From NCBI RefSeq assembly GCF_000816785.1, contig NZ_CP007766.1:1178001-1242000 (forward strand): a DNA stretch of 64,000 nucleotides, in the 5' to 3' direction. Positions within the stretch are counted from its first letter, which is position 1. Each line of letters begins with the position of its first letter. Positions 56,494 to 63,210 of the stretch are shown piece after piece. Source of the stretch: Campylobacter peloridis LMG 23910 (GTDB lineage Bacteria > Campylobacterota > Campylobacteria > Campylobacterales > Campylobacteraceae). The notes below the pieces were generated by a model. That model searched no databases and was not told where the DNA came from. It saw nothing but the letters and a program-made list of their open reading frames with translations. The position numbers and the translations under genes are program-made.

Positions 56494-57151
56494 AACAATA
56501 CCCTCTTCCTCTTTGATTAACTATACTATCCTTACCTAAGATTTTTCTCAAATTTTTTATATAAGCTCTTAAACTAAGCTCACTTGGTTCTTGATCATAT
56601 TCCCAAATTTCTTCAAAAATATACGCAGTATCTATAAATTTACCCTTATTTTTTAAAAGCAAGGCTAAAAGCTTTAACTCCTTCAATGGCAACGACAAAG
56701 CTTTATCATTATGATATAAAGTTTGAGAAATAAGTGCAAATTTAAAACCATTACCAAGATCTTCATAATCTTCATTTTTATGTGCAAAAGAGCGTTTTAA
56801 AATAGCATTAATTCTTATTTTCAACTCTTCTAATTCAAAAGGTTTTTTAATATAATCATCACAACCACTTTCAAAACCTTTTTGCAAATCCATCGTAGTG
56901 TTCAATGAAGTCATAAAAATAGCTGGTGTATATTTACCCGACTCTCTTAAATTTTTAAGCACACTAAAACCATCACCTTGTGGAACTTTCACATCTAAAA
57001 TCCATAAATCAAAATTTTTTTCATATGCTTTATCTTGTGCTTCTTGAGCATTTTCAACCAAAGTAACATCAAAACCTTCTTCTTCTAAAAATTCACTCAC
57101 TATCTCACCTAAATTTATATCATCTTCTAATAAAAGAATTTTTGTAGACAT
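56486..57151 (-). CDS. cprR: Response regulator, CprR-type
   Basis: OmpR-family regulator of 221 residues. I start at ATG 57151 (MSTKILLLEDD), with AGGAT upstream; the open frame extends nine codons further without a good site. Receiver domain: acidic pair E9-D10, phosphoacceptor Asp53 in LWILDVKVPQGDG, Thr/Ser in AIFMTSLNTT near 82, Lys in DDYIKKPFELEEL near 103. The winged-helix output ends with SLRAYIKNLRKILGKDSIVNQ and RGRGYCYV. Divergent from the first hemerythrin gene by 132 bp. Confidence 0.85.
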   Translation of the reverse strand: MSTKILLLEDDINLGEIVSEFLEEEGFDVTLVENAQEAQDKAYEKNFDLWILDVKVPQGDGFSVLKNLRESGKYTPAIFMTSLNTTMDLQKGFESGCDDYIKKPFELEELKIRINAILKRSFAHKNEDYEDLGNGFKFALISQTLYHNDKALSLPLKELKLLALLLKNKGKFIDTAYIFEEIWEYDQEPSELSLRAYIKNLRKILGKDSIVNQRGRGYCYV

Positions 57152-57283
57152 TTTAATCCTTGAAAATAATAAAATCAATAAATTATATTTTTTTTGTATA
57201 AATTTAAAGTGAATTTTTATTAGAATTAAAGACTATTATTTATAAAATATTAATTAAGCTTAAACCACAAAAAGTGAGAATAC

Positions 57284-57856
57284 ATGTTACCAGAATGGGA
57301 GCAAAAATATAGTATTAATAATGAAAAAATAGATCATCAGCATAAAAGATTGTTTGAATTAGCTGCAAAAGTTGAAGAAATGTCTGATAAGCCTATATAT
57401 AAAATAGAATTAAAAAAACTTATTGCTGATTTTTTCAACTATATAAAAATACACTTCCATGAAGAAGAAGCATATATGAAAGAACTTAATTATCCTTATC
57501 TTAATCAACATAAATTAATGCACCAAAAAATAACAAAATCCATGATTTATCTCATACAAGAGATTAAAACAACCAACGATTTAAAAGAAAAACTATATAT
57601 AGTTGTAAATTCATGGCTTATTGAGCATATATTACAACATGATATGATGATAGAACACTGGAGAAAAAGTCAAGAAAAAAAAGACGAAAAGGATTTAAGC
57701 GTAGAAAAGCAAAAACCAGCTGTATTTTTTTATCATTGCAATTGTGAAAAGAAAAAACACAAAGTTCCTTATGATATTCATTTAAAAATTCAATACACGA
57801 AAGTAAATTTTAAATGTAAAGAATGTAATTGTAATTTAAAATATATTAAAGAATAA
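57284..57856 (+). CDS. Hemerythrin-domain protein with C-terminal Cys cluster (first copy)
   Basis: A 190-residue protein. Residues 1-130 form a bacteriohemerythrin: WEQKYSINNEKIDHQHKRLFEL, HFHEEEAYM (HxxxE), HKLMHQKI (HxxxH) and HILQHDMMIEHW (HxxxxD) give the full diiron set. A linker leads to a C-terminal cluster, HCNCEK ... FKCKECNCN, a CxC-(about 28)-CxxC pattern like a zinc or redox site. C. jejuni hemerythrins HerA and HerB protect iron-sulfur enzymes from oxygen; this is likely a relative of Cj1224. It starts at ATG 57284 with a GTGAGAAT purine run upstream. Confidence 0.88.
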   Translation: MLPEWEQKYSINNEKIDHQHKRLFELAAKVEEMSDKPIYKIELKKLIADFFNYIKIHFHEEEAYMKELNYPYLNQHKLMHQKITKSMIYLIQEIKTTNDLKEKLYIVVNSWLIEHILQHDMMIEHWRKSQEKKDEKDLSVEKQKPAVFFYHCNCEKKKHKVPYDIHLKIQYTKVNFKCKECNCNLKYIKE

Positions 57857-57936
57857 ATTTTTATTTTACTAAGAATTTATTTTAATTTAAAATTTGTTAA
57901 ATATAATTTTTAAAAAATTATACTAAAGGTTGAAAT

Positions 57937-58494
57937 ATGCTACCAAAATGGTGTGATAAATATAGCATTCATAATGATGCTATCGACAAACAACATAAAA
58001 AATTATTTGAACTTGCTGCCAATGTTGAAATGATTTCTGATAAACCTATACATAAAGGTCAAGTCAAATTTTTGCTAGCTGATTTTTTTAACTATATGAA
58101 AGAACATTTTGCCGATGAAGAAAAATATATGGCAAAAATAGGCTATCCTGAACTTGCCAATCACCAAAAAATACACAAAAGTATTATTCAATCCATGATT
58201 GATCTTATACAAAACATAAAAAGCACAAACGACTTAAAAGAAAAATTAAATATCATAGCTTCTAAATGGCTGTTAGAGCATATATTGCAAGAGGATATGA
58301 AAATAGAAAAATGGCATCAGCAAAAATTAAAAAACGCAAACAACCCTACGCAAAAGCAAGATAAAAACTATGATTATATTTGCAAATGCAAAGGTAAAAT
58401 TCATAAGGTAACAGATGAAATTCATCAAAAAATACAAATAAGCAAAGCACAATATAAATGCAAAACTTGCCAAGAATATATAAAATTAAAATAA
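57937..58494 (+). CDS. Hemerythrin-domain protein with C-terminal Cys cluster (second copy)
   Basis: A 185-residue paralogue of the gene 80 bp upstream. Ligand motifs: IDKQHKKLFEL, HFADEEKYM (HxxxE), HQKIHKSI (HxxxH), HILQEDMKIEKW with Glu before Asp. The C terminus has YICKCKGKIHKVTDEIHQKIQ and YKCKTCQEY, again CxC then CxxC. Spacing between the pairs is about the same in both copies, so the cluster is conserved, not accidental. AAAGGTTG precedes the ATG. The tandem pair probably arose by duplication. Confidence 0.88.
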   Translation: MLPKWCDKYSIHNDAIDKQHKKLFELAANVEMISDKPIHKGQVKFLLADFFNYMKEHFADEEKYMAKIGYPELANHQKIHKSIIQSMIDLIQNIKSTNDLKEKLNIIASKWLLEHILQEDMKIEKWHQQKLKNANNPTQKQDKNYDYICKCKGKIHKVTDEIHQKIQISKAQYKCKTCQEYIKLK

Positions 58495-58504
58495 AGGAAA
58501 CATC

Positions 58505-58729
58505 ATGAAAACAAAACGCTATACATTAACTCTTTCTACAGAACTTTATGAACGCTTAGATCAAACAGCAAAATTTTCAAAAAAGAAAAAATCACAAATT
58601 CTAAGAGATGCTTTAGAAAATTATCTTGATGAAATGGAAGATTTTGCACCAGCAATTGAAGCATTAGAAGATCTTAAAGATGGTAAATATCAAAAACTTG
58701 ACTCTATCATTAAAAAGCTAAAATGTTAA
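58505..58729 (+). CDS. Ribbon-helix-helix DNA-binding protein (CopG/Arc type)
   Basis: A 74-residue protein with the RHH pattern: strand KRYTLTLSTELYERLDQTA, then helix KKKKSQILRDALENYLDEME. The C-terminal half is acidic then basic. It begins 10 nt after the second hemerythrin gene behind AAGGAAACATC, so it may be cotranscribed and may regulate that operon, or be an orphan antitoxin. No toxin of a known family lies next to it; only a small minus-strand frame with an overlapping stop codon does. Target unknown. Confidence 0.82.
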   Translation: MKTKRYTLTLSTELYERLDQTAKFSKKKKSQILRDALENYLDEMEDFAPAIEALEDLKDGKYQKLDSIIKKLKC

Positions 58730-58794
58730 CCACCCTCTTTCGTTTCTAAACATTTACCTTCAAAGAGCATAATTACATTTGTAAAAGCAAACAT
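58726..58794 (-). CDS. Candidate small ORF, 22 residues
   Basis: On the minus strand, ATG at 58794 opens MFAFTNVIMLFEGKCLETKEGG, ending in TAA that overlaps the stop of the convergent RHH gene. AAGGAG lies 10 nt upstream of this ATG and 6 nt before an alternative ATG in another frame (a 12-residue MNVCFYKCNYAL). A 13-bp hairpin stands just upstream. An ideal ribosome binding site in an otherwise empty 263-bp gap suggests translation, but frames this short occur by chance. It could also be a leader peptide remnant. Confidence 0.3.
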   Translation of the reverse strand: MFAFTNVIMLFEGKCLETKEGG

Positions 58795-58814
58795 TCATAG
58801 ATAACTCCTTAGTT

Positions 58815-58845
58815 TTTAAAGATCTAGTTTTTCTAGATCTTTAAA
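58815..58845. other. Strong hairpin in the RHH-porin gap
   Basis: TTTAAAGATCTAG (58815-58827) and its exact complement (58833-58845) form 13-bp arms with a T5 loop. There is no long T run on either side. It could end RHH transcription (about 90 nt downstream) or form the 5' leader of a minus-strand transcript whose AAGGAG begins a few bases beyond it. The remaining sequence between it and the porin promoter is AT-rich with no gene. Confidence 0.55.
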
Positions 58846-58949
58846 GATTTATATAGCTATAAGTCTATATAAACTAACTAAGCTACACATTTTCTTTAGT
58901 TAATTAATAAATATTTCTTTATTTTAAGAATTCTTATATAAAACTATGC

Positions 58950-58955
58950 TATAAT
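58950..58955 (+). promoter_or_regulatory. Extended -10 promoter of the porin gene
   Basis: TATAAT preceded by TGC (TATGCTATAAT), 38 nt before the porin ATG, is a full extended -10. A periodic A/T-rich stretch lies upstream. GGAGAA is the ribosome binding site at 58982-58987. A strong promoter suits the most abundant outer-membrane protein. Confidence 0.75.
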
Positions 58956-58992
58956 ACTCTCCATAGTTTTAATTTTAATAAGGAGAATTCTC

Positions 58993-60204
58993 ATGAAACT
59001 AGTTAAACTTAGTTTAGTAGCAGCTTTAGCTGCAGGTGCTTTTTCAGCAGCTAACGCTGTTTCACTTGAAGAAGCTATAAAAGATGTTGATGTATCAGGA
59101 ATGTTTAGATACAGATTCCAATCTGATAGACAAGAGCAAGGTAATGTAATTAGCGATGGTTACAACAGCTCTAAAAACAACGAGCACAAATTTAAATCTC
59201 AATTAAATTTCAAAGCAGCTTTAGATGATAACTTCAAAGCTTTTGTTCAATTCCAATATGGCCAAACAACTGACTATGGTTTTGGTCAAGGAACAACAGG
59301 AACAGATACTAAAAGTCCTTTTGTTGTTAACCAAGCTTACTTAGAATACACTAACGAAGCTTATGCTACAAGCTTAACTTTCGGTAAAATGGAAGTTGGT
59401 TCAATTTGGACTGATGATGCTGTAGGAACAGGTGCTAAAGTTGTAAATAATTCTATAGAAGGTTTAACTTTCGCAGGTTATTGGTTTGATGCATTTAACT
59501 GGAACAATGATGGTGATTATACAGATACAAAATTACCTAAATCATCATTATATGGTGCTGCTGTATTAGGTGATTTTGATCCATTTGCTTTCCAATTATG
59601 GGCAGCTTATTCAGCTAATAATGCATTCTTATATGCAGTAGATGCTAGCTATAAATTTGCATTCAATGATATGAACTTCAAAATCCAAGGTCAATACCTA
59701 GGAAATAGCTTAGATAGCGATTTTGAAAAATTCTACAATCATGGTGTAGACAATGGTAACTTCTATGCTGCTAAATTTAGCGGACAAATCTCTGCTTTTG
59801 ATTTCCAAGCAGGTTTATTAGGCTATGGTGATAAAGATAAACAAACTGTAGTTACTTTAGAAGATACAGGTAGAGTTATCGCTCCAGGTCAACAAATTTT
59901 CTATGCTAAAAATACTAGCCAATTAACTCATGTATATGGTGAAAACTTCTTCTATTTTGCAGGTTTAGGTTATACTTTTGCTGAAACATTAAGAGTAGGA
60001 TTTGACTATATTGGTGGTAAAACTGAGCAAACAAATAAAAATGATATAGACAAAAACGAATTTGTAGGTAGTGTATCTTATGCTTATAGTCCAAAACTTA
60101 CATTTAGTGGATTCTATTCTTATTTAACAGAAGATTTCAATACAGCTGGTACAAGCGATAAAGATGATCAATTCATCAGACTTGAAGCTTTATATAAATT
60201 CTAA
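58993..60204 (+). CDS. porA: Major outer-membrane porin (MOMP)
   Basis: A 403-residue Campylobacter major outer-membrane protein. A signal peptide MKLVKLSLVAALAAGAFSAA is cleaved near residue 22, giving a mature start VSLEEAIKDVDVSGMFRYRF typical of the family. Alternating beta-strand sequence fills the rest, ending in a C-terminal aromatic strand FIRLEALYKF for BAM recognition. Codon usage is cleaner than in neighbouring genes (more AAC, TTC, GGT), as in highly expressed genes. Surface loops (residues about 140-170 and 280-305) would be the variable antigenic parts. It is monocistronic with its own promoter and terminator. Confidence 0.95.
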   Translation: MKLVKLSLVAALAAGAFSAANAVSLEEAIKDVDVSGMFRYRFQSDRQEQGNVISDGYNSSKNNEHKFKSQLNFKAALDDNFKAFVQFQYGQTTDYGFGQGTTGTDTKSPFVVNQAYLEYTNEAYATSLTFGKMEVGSIWTDDAVGTGAKVVNNSIEGLTFAGYWFDAFNWNNDGDYTDTKLPKSSLYGAAVLGDFDPFAFQLWAAYSANNAFLYAVDASYKFAFNDMNFKIQGQYLGNSLDSDFEKFYNHGVDNGNFYAAKFSGQISAFDFQAGLLGYGDKDKQTVVTLEDTGRVIAPGQQIFYAKNTSQLTHVYGENFFYFAGLGYTFAETLRVGFDYIGGKTEQTNKNDIDKNEFVGSVSYAYSPKLTFSGFYSYLTEDFNTAGTSDKDDQFIRLEALYKF

Positions 60205-60210
60205 TTACAA

Positions 60211-60235
60211 AAGCTAAGCCTTATAGGCTTAGCTT
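60211..60235 (+). terminator. Terminator of the porin gene
   Basis: AAGCTAAGCCT (60211-60221) and AGGCTTAGCTT (60225-60235) form perfect 11-bp arms with a 3-base loop, 6 nt after the porin stop. The downstream T content is weak (ATAATATC). The 3' arm overlaps the stop codon of a minus-strand gene remnant. Confidence 0.7.
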
Positions 60236-60467
60236 ATAATATCTCTAAAACTATCTCTTCTTTTAATCCTTGTATTTTTATATCTTTTATTTTTAACTCA
60301 TTTGGTAGATTATTAAATAATTCTTCTTTTGTTTGTATATCATGTAATGCTAGTATTTTTAAAATCTTACCTCTATAAGCTTTAGCATAATGACTTAATA
60401 TTTTAGAATTTTTTAAAAAAATAAAACTTAGGTGGGTTTGTTTATTTTTTTTAGATATAATCGGAGT
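60234..60467 (-). pseudogene. C-terminal remnant of a YaaA-like gene
   Basis: The 292-bp gap between porin and cytochrome genes holds an open minus-strand frame of about 78 codons without a start codon, ending at 60234. Its last 59 residues read SKILSHYAKAYRGKILKIL and continue to KEEIVLEIL. The SHYAKAYRGK segment matches the conserved C-terminal motif (Y-A-K-x-x-R-G) of the YaaA/DUF328 peroxide-stress family. Most of the roughly 240-residue protein is missing. The upstream part (THLSF and an AAAA-rich stretch) is not clearly YaaA. The frame also overlaps the promoter of the cytochrome gene, so it is a decayed fragment. Confidence 0.45.
60456..60461 (+). promoter_or_regulatory. -10 box for the cytochrome c-liv genes
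   Basis: TATAAT in the context TTAGATATAATCGG, 35 nt before the ATG at 60497, after a T-rich tract (60441-60452). Sequence and distance are those of a Campylobacter sigma-70 promoter. Confidence 0.6.
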
Positions 60468-60496
60468 TTATTTATATTTAATAAAAAGGTAATACC

Positions 60497-60934
60497 ATGT
60501 TTCGTATTATTTTGACTAGTTTTTTATTTATAAGCTCGCTTATGGCTTTTAATGTTAAATCATTATTAACCTATACTTTTAATGATAATACTAGTTATGA
60601 TATAGAAAAAGCAAAAAATATATATTTTCAAAACAAATGTAATGTTTGTCATGGTGATAATGGAGAAAAAACTTCTTTCAATAAAAGGGCTATAAAAGAT
60701 TTATCACCTGCTCAGATTAAGGGTTCTTTGAAAGATTATGCAAATGGCTATTATAAAAACAATGATACTGAAAATATCCAAATGGGAATTTACGCAAAAA
60801 AGCTAAGTGATAACGATATTAATCACATCATTGCATATTTAAAAGGTCAAAATTTTTCTATAGAGCTTAATCAAAAGGATTTATTAGAAGAAGAACCTGC
60901 ACCAAAAACAAAGCATAATACATTTTTAAAATAA
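60497..60934 (+). CDS. Monohaem class I cytochrome c
   Basis: A 145-residue periplasmic cytochrome. The signal peptide MFRIILTSFLFISSLMAF precedes haem motif CNVCHGDNGE near residue 53, and a Met axial ligand candidate lies in IQMGIYAKKLSDNDINHI near 97. The fold ends with AYLKGQNF. Equivalent of Cj1020c, from memory. It precedes livJ by 19 nt and may share its transcript, though a role in amino-acid uptake is not obvious. Confidence 0.9.
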   Translation: MFRIILTSFLFISSLMAFNVKSLLTYTFNDNTSYDIEKAKNIYFQNKCNVCHGDNGEKTSFNKRAIKDLSPAQIKGSLKDYANGYYKNNDTENIQMGIYAKKLSDNDINHIIAYLKGQNFSIELNQKDLLEEEPAPKTKHNTFLK

Positions 60935-60953
60935 CAAAAAAAGGAGTTAAATT

Positions 60954-62066
60954 ATGAAAAAAAGTCTTTTACTAGCTAGCATGCTTTGCGTAAGCTCAAT
61001 TTATAGCGCAGAAGTAAAAATAGGAGTTGTATTACCATTAACTGGGAGTTTGGCAGCTTATGGACATGATGTATATGAGGGTATAAAATTAGCCAATGTT
61101 TTAAATCCAAAATTAAAAAATGGTGATGATATAAAAATTATAACTATCGATACAAAAGGTGATAAAATAGAAGCTGCAAATGCTACTACTAGGCTTATAT
61201 CCCAAGATAAAGTTTTAGGTTTAATAGGTGAGGCTGTTACACCAAACACTATGCAAGTTTTATCTATAGCAGAAGAAAGAAAAATTCCAGCAATTGCTCC
61301 AGTAGCTTCAGGAGATAAACTTTTAGATAAAAAAACTTATGCAAGTAGAGTATGTTTTATGGATAGTTTTCAAGGAGATAAATTTGCAAACTATGCTTAT
61401 AAAGATTTAAATTTAAAAAGCGTTGTAGTGATTGTTGATCAAAGTAATGTTTATTCTTTAGGACTTGCTAAAGCTTTTGAAAAAGAATTTAAACAAAATG
61501 GTGGAAAAGTTCTTAAAAAATTAACTATATCTTCAGGAGATAAAGATTTCAAAGCTATCGTTTCTCAACTTAAAAATATAAATCCTGATTTTGTATATAT
61601 GCCAATTTATCATCCAGAAGCAGCACTAATAGCTAGACAAGCTAAAGCTGTAGGTTTTAACAAACTTTTAAGTGCAGGTGATGGTGTAAATAATAAAACC
61701 TTCATAGAATTAGGTGGAGATGCAGTTAATGGTGTGGTATTTACAGATAGTTTTGATTACAACAACCCTCCTACATCTTTATCCAAAAAATTCATACAAG
61801 CATATGAAAAAGATCATGGAACCAAAGAACTTCCTGCTTTTTCAGCAATGGGGGCAGATGCTTATTATGTAATGGTAAATGCGATGAATGAATGCGCTAA
61901 CAATCTTAACGCACAATGCATAAATGAAAAAATCCATACGACATCAAATTTTGAAGGTGTGGGTGGTGTTATTAGTATAGATCAAAGTGGTAATGCGAGT
62001 CGTTCTGTAGTTATTAAAGAAATACAAGAACAAAAACAAGTTTATAAAACTATTATTAATCCTTGA
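60954..62066 (+). CDS. livJ: Branched-chain amino-acid ABC transporter, periplasmic binding protein LivJ
   Basis: A 370-residue type I periplasmic binding protein with signal peptide MKKSLLLASMLCVSSIYSAE. Motifs VKIGVVLPLTGSLAAYGHD and AIAPVASGDKLLDKK fit the Leu/Ile/Val family, and the Cys pair CMDSFQ ... MNECANN is family-typical. AAAGGAGTT precedes the start. It is followed after 11 nt by a paralogue and then the permease gene. Equivalent of Cj1019c. Confidence 0.92.
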   Translation: MKKSLLLASMLCVSSIYSAEVKIGVVLPLTGSLAAYGHDVYEGIKLANVLNPKLKNGDDIKIITIDTKGDKIEAANATTRLISQDKVLGLIGEAVTPNTMQVLSIAEERKIPAIAPVASGDKLLDKKTYASRVCFMDSFQGDKFANYAYKDLNLKSVVVIVDQSNVYSLGLAKAFEKEFKQNGGKVLKKLTISSGDKDFKAIVSQLKNINPDFVYMPIYHPEAALIARQAKAVGFNKLLSAGDGVNNKTFIELGGDAVNGVVFTDSFDYNNPPTSLSKKFIQAYEKDHGTKELPAFSAMGADAYYVMVNAMNECANNLNAQCINEKIHTTSNFEGVGGVISIDQSGNASRSVVIKEIQEQKQVYKTIINP

Positions 62067-62077
62067 AAGGCTAAACT

Positions 62078-63193
62078 ATGAAAAAAATTAGCATAGCTAT
62101 ATTATCTATTATAGCTGCCAATATCATCCATGCAAAAGAAATCAACATTGGCGTAGTTCTTCCTTTAACAGGATCGACCGCTGCTTATGGACAAAGTGCC
62201 TTAGATGGCATAAAAGTTGCCAATTCTATGAAAAACACCTTAAGCAATGGTGATAAAATCAATCTTGTAGTTGTAGATACAAAAGGGGATAAAATCGAAA
62301 GTGCCAATGCAAGCACAAGATTAGTTTCTCAAAATAAAGCTTATGCATTAATCGGTGAAATGCTAACAGCAAATACCTTACAAGTAATAAGAATCGGCGA
62401 AGAAAAAAAGGTTCCCGTAGTAGCTCCAGCAGCTACTGCAGATAAAATCTTAAATAAAAAAATGTATGCAAGTAGAGTGTGTTTTATGGATAGCTTTCAA
62501 GGCTCTTCTTTAGCAAGCTATGTAAAAAATAAATTAAATTATAATAAAGCCATTATCATTAGCGATCAAAGTGCAGATTATTCTTTAGGATTAACCAAAG
62601 CATTTGAAAAAGAATTCAGCAAACAAGGCGGAAAAATTTTAGATAAATTTAGAGTTACTGCAGGAGATAAAGATTTTAAGGCTATTATTTCACAAATAAA
62701 ACTTTTAAATCCTGATTTTATTTATCTTCCTCTTTATTACACTGAAGCTTCTTTATTTGTACGCCAAGCTAAATCTATGGGTTTAAATATTCCTATGGGT
62801 TCAGCAGATGGAGTTGCTGATGAAACTTTTATCAATTTAGCACAAGATGCAGCTGAAGGATATATATTTACTGATAGTTTTGATTATCATAACCCACCAA
62901 CACAACTTTCTAAAGATTTCATTCTTGCTTATGAGAAAGAAAAGCAAAGCAAAGAAGTTCCAAATTTCAGTGCTATGGGAGCAGATGCTTATTTTGTGAT
63001 TTTTGAAGCTATGCAAAAATGCATTAATGATTTTAATACAGAATGTATTAACAATAATATCCATTCTACTTCCAAATTTGAGGGTGTAAGTGGTGTTATC
63101 AGTATAGATAAAAGCGGGAATGCTACGCGTTCTATTGTTATAAAATCCATAGAAAATCAAAAACAAGTCTATAAAGACATAATTTTTCCATAA
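62078..63193 (+). CDS. livK: Branched-chain amino-acid ABC transporter, periplasmic binding protein LivK
   Basis: A 371-residue paralogue of the preceding gene, sharing INIGVVLPLTGSTAAYGQS, GDKDFKAIISQIKLLNPDF, and the C-terminal ISIDKSGNATRSIVIKSI. Signal peptide MKKISIAILSIIAANIIHAK. Two binding proteins for one permease allow different ligand preferences, as in E. coli LivJ and LivK. Ribosome binding site GAAAGG. livH begins 17 nt after its stop. Equivalent of Cj1018c. Confidence 0.92.
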   Translation: MKKISIAILSIIAANIIHAKEINIGVVLPLTGSTAAYGQSALDGIKVANSMKNTLSNGDKINLVVVDTKGDKIESANASTRLVSQNKAYALIGEMLTANTLQVIRIGEEKKVPVVAPAATADKILNKKMYASRVCFMDSFQGSSLASYVKNKLNYNKAIIISDQSADYSLGLTKAFEKEFSKQGGKILDKFRVTAGDKDFKAIISQIKLLNPDFIYLPLYYTEASLFVRQAKSMGLNIPMGSADGVADETFINLAQDAAEGYIFTDSFDYHNPPTQLSKDFILAYEKEKQSKEVPNFSAMGADAYFVIFEAMQKCINDFNTECINNNIHSTSKFEGVSGVISIDKSGNATRSIVIKSIENQKQVYKDIIFP

Positions 63194-63210
63194 AAGGTTC
63201 AAAGGTTCAA

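Noticed and set aside
58815..58845. Rho-independent terminator for the RHH gene
   Set aside because: Arms are long but no T run follows on either strand, so I list it as a hairpin of unknown role.
60205..60496. tRNA or other structured RNA gene in the porin-cytochrome gap
   Set aside because: No cloverleaf or conserved T-loop sequence was found; the gap is explained by a terminator, a gene remnant and a promoter.
62837..63202. Minus-strand 121-codon frame over the end of livK
   Set aside because: Antisense to a clear binding-protein gene; no ribosome site.
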